Assembly (NCBI GenBank): GCA_963675435.1
Contig: OY776216.1
Coordinates: 558,001-622,000, forward strand
Reading direction: 5' to 3'
Source of the DNA: Saccharicrinis sp963675435
Lineage (GTDB): Bacteria > Bacteroidota > Bacteroidia > Bacteroidales > Marinilabiliaceae
DNA length: 64,000 bases
A program made the position numbers and the translations under genes. Under the pieces are notes generated by a model. It saw only the letters and a list, made by a program, of their open reading frames with translations. It was not told the origin of the DNA and made no database searches. This document shows, piece by piece, positions 44,080-53,238 of the stretch; within the stretch, counting starts at the first letter, position 1; every line of letters starts with the position of its first letter.

Positions 44080-45267
44080 CTATTTTTTATTCCATACTTC
44101 CATAAATGTATCCTGTATGTCTTCTTTTAATTTTCCGATATAATGGTTGTTCAAGAAGTCCCATCCCAGCCATTTTACCGTATCGGGTAAATCGTTATGA
44201 TCTATTTCAGGATGAATAACAGGGAAATGACGTTGTTTAAGTAATTCAGCCAATTCTTTACTAAATAGGTAGTTTAGTAGTTCTTTATGTTGTTCTTTTT
44301 TCTCCTTTTTGACTAATAAAAAAACAGGACTGGCAATAGCTCCATCTTCAGGCCATATTACTTCTACATCTTTAACTTTAATACGTTTTGAAAAGAAGTA
44401 TGGCATAATATATATAGCAGCGCCTTTTTCGTCCTCTTTTCCGGCTAGTTTTACCATTTCAGCAGGATGCATTCCGCTTTTTATATTTTTAGCAAGAACT
44501 TTAATCGCTTCAAAACCATGGTCTTTATAAAATGGGAGCATAACAGCATTACAAAAGAAATCATTTTCACCTCTCATGATAATACTATTTTCAAATTCAG
44601 GTTGGAGAATATCACTCCATTTTTGAGGTATTTTACGATCTCCTAATTTCTTTTTATCCAATACCATAACCAACATATTGGCTGTGTACATCGTATAGTT
44701 TTTTTTCGGATCAGCATATCCTTCTTTTTGTAGATAATGATTAGGAACAAAAGGTTCAACTGCTTCAAATACATCATTTTCAATAAAGCGATGGATAAAA
44801 GGTCGATGGAAAAAGTTATTTACATCAGATGCCATGATTACATCTGGTAATTCATTTTCATTGGTAATATTATCAAGTAATGGATAATATGATAATTCAT
44901 GATTTACATTACCTTCCATCATGTAATTTAAATCTTTAAAAAGGGTTTTATTTTCCTCAATATATGATTCTGTTAACTCTTTAAAGGGATTACGTAAACC
45001 GCAAGGTAACATGGCTGAAAAATGAAGCGTTTCGTTGTCATCTTTTTTTACTTCTTGTTTCCCAGAAAGTGATTGATTCATTTTATCGATAAAATGATCT
45101 GCATTGATATTGTTGGTAGTTAATAATGTATTTAAACGAATAAACCTTCCTGTTTTACTCAGGTTTTCAGTCGTAAAATAATTACCTAATCCATGTTGTT
45201 CAAATACAGTAATAAACTCCTTGTTTAATTCTGCTATCTGTAATAAGTTTTCGTTACCTGTAATCAT
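44080..45267 (-). CDS. Leaderless ABC substrate-binding-like protein A (Fe3+ type fold)
   Basis: 395 residues with no signal peptide: it starts MITGNENLLQIAELNKEFITV, so it is probably cytoplasmic. Residues 1-70 are a helical domain of DUF1858/ScdA-N flavour (NLLQIAELNKEFITVFEQHGL, then RLNTLLTTNNINADHFIDKMN). Residues about 80-395 resemble type II periplasmic binding proteins of Fe3+ importers: FSAMLPCGLRNPFKE, DVIMASDVNNFF, KWSDILQPEFENSIIM. Strong similarity over the second half with the protein at 48100-49290 (shared KWSDxL, WxGWD) shows that they are paralogues. An export-adapted fold kept in the cytoplasm is unusual. It lies between the FecE and GTPase genes in one operon. Confidence 0.72.
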   Translation of the reverse strand: MITGNENLLQIAELNKEFITVFEQHGLGNYFTTENLSKTGRFIRLNTLLTTNNINADHFIDKMNQSLSGKQEVKKDDNETLHFSAMLPCGLRNPFKELTESYIEENKTLFKDLNYMMEGNVNHELSYYPLLDNITNENELPDVIMASDVNNFFHRPFIHRFIENDVFEAVEPFVPNHYLQKEGYADPKKNYTMYTANMLVMVLDKKKLGDRKIPQKWSDILQPEFENSIIMRGENDFFCNAVMLPFYKDHGFEAIKVLAKNIKSGMHPAEMVKLAGKEDEKGAAIYIMPYFFSKRIKVKDVEVIWPEDGAIASPVFLLVKKEKKEQHKELLNYLFSKELAELLKQRHFPVIHPEIDHNDLPDTVKWLGWDFLNNHYIGKLKEDIQDTFMEVWNKK

Positions 45268-45285
45268 AATAAATAATAGTTTGGG

Positions 45286-46062
45286 TTATAATGCGACTAA
45301 TAATTTTCTTTTTTCACCAGATGAAGTTGAAGCTTCAACCAGTTCGATAGGAGTATTATATAAATCTGATAAGGTTTCAGCTTTTAGTACATCTTCTGCA
45401 TTGCCAATAGATGAAACTGAACCATTTTTAAGCATGATTACTTTGTCGGCAAAATGTAATGCCTGCTCTGGTGAATGAGTATTCATAATAACTCCATAAC
45501 CTTGCTTTTTCAATATGTGTGCCACTTTCATTACATGAAGACTGTTACCCATATCCAAATTTGCTGTTGGTTCATCCATTGCTATAAATTTGGGTTGCTG
45601 TGCCATGGCGCGGGCAATTAAAACCATTTGTTTTTCTCCACCGCTAATTTTTGAAAAATCTTTATGTATTAAATTTTCTATACCAAGGGTTGTAATACAG
45701 TTTATGGCAATTTCTTTATTTCTTTTGTTAGGTTTTCCAATAAATCCATTTGTATGAATATATTGTCCCATCAATACTACTTCTAAAACGGAATATGGGA
45801 AAGGGGTTCCATGTGCTTGAGGAACATAACTGATATAGCTTGCAATTTTTTTATTTGTAATGTTTTTTATTTGATTATTCTGATAAAATATCTTTCCGTT
45901 CATAGACGGTAATAGTCCTAAAATGGTTTTAAACAGTGTTGTTTTACCTGTTCCGTTTTTTCCTAAAATACATGTTAGTTCGCCTTCTTTAATCATCATG
46001 TTAATATCAGAAAGCACAATTTTATTTCCATATCCACAACTTAAATTTTCCAGCTTTATCAT
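45286..46062 (-). CDS. FecE/BtuD-type ABC importer ATPase
   Basis: 258 residues. Walker A LGKNGTGKTT, Q-loop SYVPQAHGTPFPYSV, signature ISGGEKQMVLIARAMAQ, Walker B PKFIAMDEPTANLD, switch His in MNTHSPEQAL. The YVPQAH and PTANLD forms are typical of siderophore, heme and cobalamin importers. It pairs with the permease encoded one base upstream. The C-terminal tail (VEASTSSGEKRK) is short and polar. It is one of two ATPases in the operon; the other (42392-43384) has no transporter features. Confidence 0.93.
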   Translation of the reverse strand: MIKLENLSCGYGNKIVLSDINMMIKEGELTCILGKNGTGKTTLFKTILGLLPSMNGKIFYQNNQIKNITNKKIASYISYVPQAHGTPFPYSVLEVVLMGQYIHTNGFIGKPNKRNKEIAINCITTLGIENLIHKDFSKISGGEKQMVLIARAMAQQPKFIAMDEPTANLDMGNSLHVMKVAHILKKQGYGVIMNTHSPEQALHFADKVIMLKNGSVSSIGNAEDVLKAETLSDLYNTPIELVEASTSSGEKRKLLVAL

Positions 46063-46063
46063 A

Positions 46064-47077
46064 TCAATTTTTTTTAGATGATTTCATTAAAATAAATATA
46101 AAGAAAGGTGCTCCAATTAACGAGGTTGTTATACCTAATGGTATTTCCATGCTAGATATGGAGCGACTAAAATCGTCGACTATCAAAAGAAAAATTCCTC
46201 CTATGAAAAAGGATGCAGGCAATAACATCATATTTTTAGAACCTGTGAGCATGCGGGCAATATGAGGAATAACTAATCCAACCCAACCAATAATACCACT
46301 TATACTTACAGCTGAGGCCGTCATTAGAGTGGCGATACTAATCACAATAAATCGTACTCTATCTACATTAATACCCATTGTTTTGGCTTCTTCATCTCCA
46401 AATGAAAGCATATCCAGTTTCCAACCAGATAGAGTTAAAATGACTAATCCAATTATGGCTATAATTCCAATAAAATAGAGATCATGCATTTCGATATCTG
46501 ATAGTCCGCCCATTAGCCAATATACTATGGATGGTAGTGTATCGTCAGGATCGGCAATGTATTTTAACATTGAAATTAGAGCCGTAAATACAGTTGCAAC
46601 TATCATTCCTGAGAGGATTAAAGTAAGGCATTTTTCATGCTTTTTACCTGTGCTTATGCTAATGACATAAACAGCCAGTACCGCACCAATTCCAAATATA
46701 AAAGATGATACTTGAAGCATAACAACACTCAGACCTAAAATAATAGCCAGTGCAGCACCAAAACCAGCTCCGGCAGAAACACCTAAAATAGAAGGTGAAA
46801 CCATTGGATTTCGGAACATTCCCTGGTAAGTGGCACCTGTTATAGAAAGGGTTCCGCCAACCATAAAAGCAGCTATAATTCGAGGTAATCGTATCTCCAC
46901 CAACACAATTTTTATTTGTGGAGATACTGTAGTATTTGTATAAATTAATGATTTCAGAAATAGCCACATATCATTAATTGAAATACTATATCTTCCTAGC
47001 ATTAAAGAGAAAAATATCAGTATAACACTCAAGATTGTGAGTAATATAAACATGGATATGTTCGATTTATTTCGCAT
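46064..47077 (-). CDS. FecCD/BtuC-type ABC importer permease
   Basis: 337 residues, about ten membrane helices. Family landmarks: VEIRLPRIIAAFMVGGTLSITGATYQGMFRNPMVSPSILGVSAGAGFGAALA, then GINVDRVRFIVISIATLMTASAVSISGIIGWVGLVIPHIARMLTG. The last block is the cytoplasmic loop that docks the ATPase. It ends IPLGITTSLIGAPFFIFIL. The gene carries iron chelate, heme or corrinoid across the inner membrane. It starts 4 bases after the binding-protein gene. Confidence 0.94.
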   Translation of the reverse strand: MRNKSNISMFILLTILSVILIFFSLMLGRYSISINDMWLFLKSLIYTNTTVSPQIKIVLVEIRLPRIIAAFMVGGTLSITGATYQGMFRNPMVSPSILGVSAGAGFGAALAIILGLSVVMLQVSSFIFGIGAVLAVYVISISTGKKHEKCLTLILSGMIVATVFTALISMLKYIADPDDTLPSIVYWLMGGLSDIEMHDLYFIGIIAIIGLVILTLSGWKLDMLSFGDEEAKTMGINVDRVRFIVISIATLMTASAVSISGIIGWVGLVIPHIARMLTGSKNMMLLPASFFIGGIFLLIVDDFSRSISSMEIPLGITTSLIGAPFFIFILMKSSKKN

Positions 47078-47081
47078 TTAA

Positions 47082-48071
47082 TTAAAATAATGAGTTGTAT
47101 TGCTCTTCTGTTAAATTGTATTTGTAAAACAGTTTATAAAAACTTTTAATTTGTTTTTTCATTTCGTCTTCAGGTAATTTGTAAAATATATGACTAAGCC
47201 ATATTATTCCGGTTATTCTGTTAACAGTTGGAGGATGATCGAACCAACCAAAAGGTTTAGATGGAACTTTATAAATTCGATTGTTTTGAACAGCTGAAAT
47301 AGATTTCCATACTGTACTGGATTTTATATTTTCATATGCATTTTTATCTGCTTTAAATCCGGCAGTAAATATATAGTCAGGATTCCATTCTAAAATTTGT
47401 TCCATATTAACATTCGCATGTCCCCCGTTAGGAATTGATATTTTAGCTATGTTATTCAATTTCAGGTAATCGAAAACCTCTGTATGCTTTGATCCTGAAG
47501 GATCGGTCATTAATCCGGAACCTCCTATGGTATAATATATTCCGTTAGTAGGAGTTGTGTTACTTTGCATTAGAGATTGTGTTTGCTTATAAAAGGATTT
47601 TAGATATGAAATACAAGCTATACAAGACTCTTTTTTTGGAAGAATATTACCTAATAATTCGTAGGTATTTCCTAGCTCAGATATGGATAAATCAATAATT
47701 ACAACAGGAATATGAGTGCGTTTTTGTAGTTTATTAAAACGATCGTAATTATCTGAGCCAATATAAGTTCCGGCTATTATAAGTTGTGGATTATACATTA
47801 GGACAGACTCAATGTTTTTGACGTCAACTTCTGGCAGCTGATTATATGCATCATGTATATATTGATATTTTTTACTTCCTGGGATTTTGGATTTGGCTGC
47901 CATAACATTTTCTGCAACAGAAAATAACAGTATAGAAGTTTTTGAATCGTATGGTAAAATACGTTCAATATGCTCCGGAATATTAACAGTTCTTCCAGCC
48001 ATATCAGTGATGTTTTTTGCCGACAAGGAGGTTGTTAGTATAATTAATATGATGGAAATTAAGTGTTTCAT
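47082..48071 (-). CDS. Periplasmic binding protein, FecB/TroA class
   Basis: 329 residues with a signal peptide (ISIILIILTTSLSAKN). The mature start ITDMAGRTVNIPEHIERILP is the standard beginning of class III iron-chelate and cobalamin binding proteins. NPQLIIAGTYIGSDNYDRF, MEQILEWNPDYIFTAG and PSKPFGWFDHPPTVNRITGIIWLSH follow. The last segment is typical of a subgroup found with iron and cobalt importers in anaerobes. It receives the substrate from the TonB receptor and hands it to the FecCD permease. Two Cys (SCIAC, about residue 155) are unusual for this class. Confidence 0.9.
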   Translation of the reverse strand: MKHLISIILIILTTSLSAKNITDMAGRTVNIPEHIERILPYDSKTSILLFSVAENVMAAKSKIPGSKKYQYIHDAYNQLPEVDVKNIESVLMYNPQLIIAGTYIGSDNYDRFNKLQKRTHIPVVIIDLSISELGNTYELLGNILPKKESCIACISYLKSFYKQTQSLMQSNTTPTNGIYYTIGGSGLMTDPSGSKHTEVFDYLKLNNIAKISIPNGGHANVNMEQILEWNPDYIFTAGFKADKNAYENIKSSTVWKSISAVQNNRIYKVPSKPFGWFDHPPTVNRITGIIWLSHIFYKLPEDEMKKQIKSFYKLFYKYNLTEEQYNSLF

Positions 48072-48099
48072 TTTGAATTATTTATTGTAAGGTATATAA

Positions 48100-49290
48100 C
48101 TAGGAAACTTTATAATTTTGATAGGCAATTTCACTCAAATATTCTTTTAAATAGGGTAGAGGAAGTGTTTTCAGTTTGTCCCATCCAACCCATTGAAAAA
48201 TTTTATTTCCTGAAAAAAGCTGCTCTGAGGAAATATGTGTAGTACCATATTTTTCTATAATAGCTTTTATATTATCAGAGTACAGGTAATTAGCTATCTT
48301 TAGAGCATTTTCATTTGCATTTTTTTTAGCTAAAAAGAAATGGCATGTAATAGGATTTCCATCTTTAGTTTGTATTACTTCAACCTTATTTCGGGCATCA
48401 CTTCTGATAAATAAACTGGCAAATTGATGCACTATGTTAATCGGGGAGGTTTGTCTATCGTGAGTAGCCATATTCTTAATAATATAGGCGAAGTGCTGCT
48501 TATCTTTTACATTTTCTGCGTATTTGGCAATAGCTTCTTCTCCATATTTAGAATACCAGTGTAACATGATATTAAAGCCAAAATGATCGCGTTGATTTTT
48601 ACCCATTTGCATTATTGTACCTGCAAACTTTGGGGTTAATAAATCCGACCATTTTGTTGGTTTATCTGTATATACAGTTGATGTTAAATCATGTACCATT
48701 ACCATTTCTTCTACTGCAAAAGGATGATATTGATTTTCTGTATCATCAATATTGGTATTGTTAAAAATTAGACCTTTTTGAACGTGAAAATTCGCATTTT
48801 GGTAATCACCATTAGTTACAAACTGCTCTACAAACTGTTGAGTCATTAAGGAGCTAAATCCTTTACCAATGAGTATTTCTGGTAAATCTTCAGATGTTTT
48901 ACACACTGCTAAATAGTTTTGAAATTCCTTTTTTGAATGTTTAGGGAAAATATTGATATTTAATTCAATACCTTCTTTTTTAGCTTTCTTTTTTAATTCG
49001 CTAATAAAATCATTTTGCCATAAAAAATTTACGTAACCTGCTATATTTACGGCATTGCGTTTTATCAGTCTATTACGCATTGCATCGTAATTACATGGGT
49101 TTTGAGTGGCACGTTTTATGTTGCGTTCCAATCCATATGTTAGTGCGTTTAAAGGAATATTCGCGTTAATGGCTAGTGATTGAAGAGTGGTGTTATCTTT
49201 AATCATATTTTTATAAGAATAAAGCTGTTCTTTGCATTCTGGAATGCTTTTTAATAGCTTTTTTATATTTGTATCAGTCCTTAAATCCAT
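48100..49290 (-). CDS. Leaderless ABC substrate-binding-like protein B, paralogue of A
   Basis: 396 residues with no signal peptide (MDLRTDTNIKKLLKSIPECKEQL). An N-terminal helical domain (1-65: IKKLLKSIPECKEQLYSYKN, TTLQSLAINANIPLNALTYGLERNIK) matches the plan of protein A. The binding-protein part starts near 80: YVNFLWQNDFISELKKKAKKEGIELNIN, DLPEILIGKGF, KWSDLLTPKFAGTIMQMG. It ends with FQWVGWDKLKTLPLPYLKEYLSEIA, which lines up with protein A's WLGWDFLNNHYIGKLKEDIQD. Ligand residues cannot be named. It is placed between the TonB receptor and the periplasmic FecB gene, with a 3-base gap to the receptor. Confidence 0.72.
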   Translation of the reverse strand: MDLRTDTNIKKLLKSIPECKEQLYSYKNMIKDNTTLQSLAINANIPLNALTYGLERNIKRATQNPCNYDAMRNRLIKRNAVNIAGYVNFLWQNDFISELKKKAKKEGIELNINIFPKHSKKEFQNYLAVCKTSEDLPEILIGKGFSSLMTQQFVEQFVTNGDYQNANFHVQKGLIFNNTNIDDTENQYHPFAVEEMVMVHDLTSTVYTDKPTKWSDLLTPKFAGTIMQMGKNQRDHFGFNIMLHWYSKYGEEAIAKYAENVKDKQHFAYIIKNMATHDRQTSPINIVHQFASLFIRSDARNKVEVIQTKDGNPITCHFFLAKKNANENALKIANYLYSDNIKAIIEKYGTTHISSEQLFSGNKIFQWVGWDKLKTLPLPYLKEYLSEIAYQNYKVS

Positions 49291-49293
49291 ATG

Positions 49294-51555
49294 TTAAAAA
49301 TTAAAGGTTAAAAAAATTCTTATATCACGTCCTTCGCTTGGTATATAGGATTGGTAGCAATAGTATTCTTTATTTAAAAGGTTGTTGATTGCAATATTGA
49401 GCGATGGTTTAGTTTTCATACCTATATGGCTGATGCCTAAATTACATCCTAATAAGAAATATTTGGGTGTTGCAAAAGAATCTTCACCAAGACGTTTTTG
49501 TTCAGCGTAATAAACCGATCTAATTGTTGCATGTAGGTTAAGTTTTTTACGAATGGACCAATTATAATTAATATCAGATTTTAGGTTAAATGGGGGAACA
49601 TAGTCAAGTGGGGAACCTGATTTAAGTAAATCCTTTGTTTCTGTTAAATCAGTTCCATTTAAGTAGGATAATCCTAGTCGGGCTACAATTTTGTCATTTT
49701 TTAAGAGCAGATCATTGTATTTTAGTTTTATATTGAATTCTCCTCCATACATGCGGGTTTTACCAATATTTACGTATGTATAATTAGTGCCGGGAAGACC
49801 TCTTTTTTCTTCCTTAGTAATCATATCATTCATCACCCATAGAAATGGACTGACTTCGAAATCGATGATTTTAGAGGTAAACTGATAGCTTAAATCCAGA
49901 CTGTTACAGAATTCAGCTTCTAAATCAGGATTGCCATATAATACACCATTTGAAGTGTAATTATCCGTGTACATTTCAGTTGTTTCGGGCATTCTGAAAG
50001 ATCGGGCAAGATTAATTTTTAATTTAGATTTTGGGTTAACCAGATACATTAATGAAATATTTCCACTAAGTGCATTCTTTTTATCATTTCGTCCTTCGCT
50101 TGATTCATAACTGTGTACATCTCCTTCATATACAGAAGCATAATTATATCTAATACCAAAGGATCCATTCAGTTTGTTATTGAATTTGAATACATTATGA
50201 ATAAAAATTCCAGATGTAATAGAATGAGCGTTATGACTTACCCTATTTTTATAAGATATTTCTTCGATATAATCAACAAAATCAGTAGGTGTAGAAATAT
50301 GAAAGCTATAAACTTCGGCACCGGTTGTAATAATATATTTACTGTTTATTTTGATGTTACTCTTTAGTAAGCCACCAAAGTAGTAATCAGAAAAATTAGT
50401 TGTTTCAACGTAGGATAAATGGTAACCTGCAGCAGTATAATAATTTTTTACCATACTTCTGTATTCATTTGAATAAAAAGCGCTGATTTCTGTGTTACTA
50501 AAAATACCCCATTTCCCATTTTTATATTTGATGGAATAGTTATTTGAGTTTTCTTTTTTTGTTTGAACACGCATGTATTCTGTACCATTAAAACCAACAG
50601 GTTTGCCCCATGGTCCACCATAATGAATATCAATTGTTAATATGATTTTGTTTAGTTCCGAAAATTGATATCCTGTAGTCAGAAACAGGTCTTTATCTGT
50701 ATAAAAACTATTTTCAGCAATAGTACCATCGGAATAGGTAAAATTATCAGCGTTACGATATCTAAAACCGGCTTTTATGGCATACTTTCCATCACTCCAA
50801 CCACCACATGCCAATAAGTTTTTTTCGTTGTTTACAGCACCATATCCCGTGGTTATTTTACCATTGATTTTATTTTGTTTAAAGGGGGATTTATCTATCA
50901 AATTAATAATTCCAGCCATTGCACCAGCTCCATAAATAACGGAAGCAGCTCCTTTTTCTACTTCTATACGCTCCAAATCATAAACATTAATAGTATGCGA
51001 CATAACACCGGCAGGATAGGAACTAAAACGTCTGTTTCCGTTGCGTAGTATTAAAACTCGGTTACCAGACATGCCTCTTAATGTAAGAGGAGCCTGGTAA
51101 CCGAATCTATTTGTAAATCCGGCTTTTGTTTGAAGTACCTGATTTACGTTTTGAGGATTTAATTGTGTTATTTCTTTTTTACTTGTAGAAAAAGCAGAAA
51201 CAGCACTCTTGCTTTTGATGTTTTGGTGGGACACCACTGCAACCTCATTAATATTAAATCGATTGGGATTTAAATAAAACTTTAGATTAGTTTTATTTTC
51301 TGCCAAAAGGAATGTATCAGTTACATATCCTAATGACCTAACAAATAGTTTGTCATTGTTTGTATTGTCGTGTAATGTTATATTAAAATTTCCTAATGAG
51401 TCACATGTTGTTCCTGCACCATTTAAAGTAGATACCGATGCAAATGAAATGGCTTTTCCATTTTTGTTAAGTACCGTACCTTGAATGGACTGTTGTGCAT
51501 TTATTTCATAAATACACAACATAAAGCAATATGTAGCTATCAGGTATTTAAACAT
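49294..51555 (-). CDS. TonB-dependent outer-membrane receptor (metal operon)
   Basis: 753 residues. A signal peptide ends INAQ (about 21). A carboxypeptidase-regulatory-like domain follows (SIQGTVLNKNGKAISFASVSTL, to about 105). The plug reads VNQVLQTKAGFTNRFGYQAPLTLRGMSGNRVLIL and VEKGAASVIYGAGAMAGIINLIDK. The 22-strand barrel ends IRIFLTFNF with the terminal Phe needed for BAM insertion. FRMPETTEMYTDNY and GNPDLEAE match heme, siderophore and cobalamin receptors. It probably brings the operon's substrate across the outer membrane. No cobalamin riboswitch is visible upstream, which weakens the B12 option. Confidence 0.92.
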   Translation of the reverse strand: MFKYLIATYCFMLCIYEINAQQSIQGTVLNKNGKAISFASVSTLNGAGTTCDSLGNFNITLHDNTNNDKLFVRSLGYVTDTFLLAENKTNLKFYLNPNRFNINEVAVVSHQNIKSKSAVSAFSTSKKEITQLNPQNVNQVLQTKAGFTNRFGYQAPLTLRGMSGNRVLILRNGNRRFSSYPAGVMSHTINVYDLERIEVEKGAASVIYGAGAMAGIINLIDKSPFKQNKINGKITTGYGAVNNEKNLLACGGWSDGKYAIKAGFRYRNADNFTYSDGTIAENSFYTDKDLFLTTGYQFSELNKIILTIDIHYGGPWGKPVGFNGTEYMRVQTKKENSNNYSIKYKNGKWGIFSNTEISAFYSNEYRSMVKNYYTAAGYHLSYVETTNFSDYYFGGLLKSNIKINSKYIITTGAEVYSFHISTPTDFVDYIEEISYKNRVSHNAHSITSGIFIHNVFKFNNKLNGSFGIRYNYASVYEGDVHSYESSEGRNDKKNALSGNISLMYLVNPKSKLKINLARSFRMPETTEMYTDNYTSNGVLYGNPDLEAEFCNSLDLSYQFTSKIIDFEVSPFLWVMNDMITKEEKRGLPGTNYTYVNIGKTRMYGGEFNIKLKYNDLLLKNDKIVARLGLSYLNGTDLTETKDLLKSGSPLDYVPPFNLKSDINYNWSIRKKLNLHATIRSVYYAEQKRLGEDSFATPKYFLLGCNLGISHIGMKTKPSLNIAINNLLNKEYYCYQSYIPSEGRDIRIFLTFNF

Positions 51556-51568
51556 GGTTTTAATGAGT

Positions 51569-52261
51569 TTATTCGCTTATAATTTGCCAGTGAACTAAGG
51601 TTTGTTTTTCGTTAGGTTTCGCAGGTTTATAGGTTTTTATCATAAACTTTACATAAGCATCTTCAGCTGTTTTTATTAGGTAAACAGGTTGTAATTCCTC
51701 TTCAGTCATGCCATCAGGTACTTCAAGTACATTACTTCTAAAACTCCTTCCTATTATACATTGATCAATTGCAGCAAATAATGATTCTCTTTCGTAAAAT
51801 CCTGTAGCTTCATCTTTGTATAACGAATAGTCAATAGTGGGTTCTGTGGTTAATCGATCCATCATTTCTTCTGTAACAGTCGTCAGTGAATTAAAAAAAT
51901 CCAGTCCAACACCTATTTGACAACCTTGAGTTTCAGATGAAAGTAACATGGCAGGACAGCCTTCATTTTGCAGATCACCATAATCATCATAGTAATAGGC
52001 TTTAACGATATAAAATTTAATATCATAAGGAAAATCTGATGTTTCCTCTAAATATTTATAATCCAGGTCAGTCTCCGTTGATTTACATTCACAGTGGACA
52101 AAGTCCATTCCTGCCCCCCATGTGTTTACTCTGGGATCTCGTTGTAAATAATACTCTTTTACAGGATAATCACCTTGTATTATAGTTTTAATTTCATTTT
52201 CATTTTCGCAAGCAGTAAAAATGTAAGTTGCTAGAATAAGCAGTAAAAAGTACTTTTTCAT
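51569..52261 (-). CDS. Cys-rich outer lipoprotein, possible HmuY-like binder
   Basis: 230 residues. Signal MKKYFLLLILATYIFTAC with lipobox Cys18. The C-terminal part, VYLIKTAEDAYVKFMIKTYK, followed by a strand VHWQIIS, looks like the closing strands of HmuY-type heme-binding lipoproteins. Extra Cys occur in VHCECKSTE, EGCPAML, TQGCQIG and DQCIIG, more than HmuY has. In Porphyromonas, hmuY is the first gene of an operon with receptor hmuR and an ABC importer; gene order here is the same (lipoprotein, receptor, importer). Heme is one candidate substrate, but I cannot assign it. First gene of the operon. Confidence 0.55.
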   Translation of the reverse strand: MKKYFLLLILATYIFTACENENEIKTIIQGDYPVKEYYLQRDPRVNTWGAGMDFVHCECKSTETDLDYKYLEETSDFPYDIKFYIVKAYYYDDYGDLQNEGCPAMLLSSETQGCQIGVGLDFFNSLTTVTEEMMDRLTTEPTIDYSLYKDEATGFYERESLFAAIDQCIIGRSFRSNVLEVPDGMTEEELQPVYLIKTAEDAYVKFMIKTYKPAKPNEKQTLVHWQIISE

Positions 52262-52303
52262 AATGGTTGTATTTAGTTGTTAATATTTCAAATTAGATTT
52301 ATT

Positions 52304-52327
52304 ACGTTATCTTAATTCAGATAACGT
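52304..52327. promoter_or_regulatory. Operator-like inverted repeat upstream of the metal operon
   Basis: Arms acgttatct (52304-52312) and agataacgt (52319-52327) are exact complements around a 6-base spacer. It lies 43 bases before the first ATG. On the minus strand a TAATTTG-like -7 element is at 52289-52295, so the dyad would cover the -33 region. No T tract follows, so an operator is likelier than a terminator. A Fur-, Zur- or DtxR-like regulator is a guess from context. Confidence 0.55.
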
Positions 52328-52404
52328 GCCATTACGAAAAGAGAATATTCTTATTATGGGCTTAATTAAAGTAAATCAAATACATAAAAAAAATTGGAAG
52401 GATT

Positions 52405-52434
52405 TACAAAAATGTTAAACTCTACATTTTTGTA
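52405..52434. repeat. 11-bp inverted repeat in the large gap
   Basis: TACAAAAATGT (52405-52415) and ACATTTTTGTA (52424-52434), perfect arms around an 8-base loop. It could be the end of a short transcript or a second regulator site. Confidence 0.4.
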
Positions 52435-53238
52435 GGATAATATCTACTTAAATTACATTATTGTATCGTGGGTATTATTGCTATTTGAAGTAAGTTATCT
52501 AAGTATTAAAGTATAAAAAGGAGCTGCAATTTATCCCCTATATAAAGATGAATATATAAAATCAATCCTTGATACTGTTTAACTGCAAAATATATAAGAA
52601 AATCAATTTTACATTGAAATTGATTTAAAATATGACATTTAGTTGCTTTACATCAACTCACAAGGATGATGCTATTATTAGTTTATATGAAGCCTTATTT
52701 TATTACTCTTTCAATGTTCATTACGAAGATTTAATACAATTCAATATTAATTACTGATCAGCCTTTTTTTAAACATATAATCTTGCTTTACTTTTAAAGA
52801 TGCGTTTTTTGTTTGACTATTAAGTTTATCGATAACAAACAATTATATCTTTAACAGTGTTATACGATATAACATTTTGCCTTTTGGCCCTAACACTAGA
52901 ATTTAATTTTGACATTAGAATTATTAATGATGATTCTACAAGCCTTAATCCTGATATTCAAGATTGTTTTTTGAATCTATTATAATTTATGTAAAATAAA
53001 TTATTTGCACTTTGGAATAATAAAATTAGTTTATCTCGATATTTAATTAATAGGGTTTTGGTTTACTCAGCTTTATGAGCAATGAAATGATTTATTCTTC
53101 TTATAGTATATTCTTCTAAATCATTATTAGAAAGGTTTTTTTATTAGTTTAGAGTATGTTATAAGTTTTAGGAGTATTAATGTCCAATAAAATATTTAGA
53201 ACATTATCTCTTTTAATAAATTCAGGAGGTTTTAGTCA

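Noticed and set aside
52262..52600. Cobalamin riboswitch upstream of the TonB/FecBCD operon
   Set aside because: I looked for the conserved B12-box type sequence on the operon strand and found none; spacing and structure also do not fit.
52632..52757. 42-codon plus-strand frame in the large gap
   Set aside because: Too short and without recognisable motif; kept only as part of the possible decayed region.
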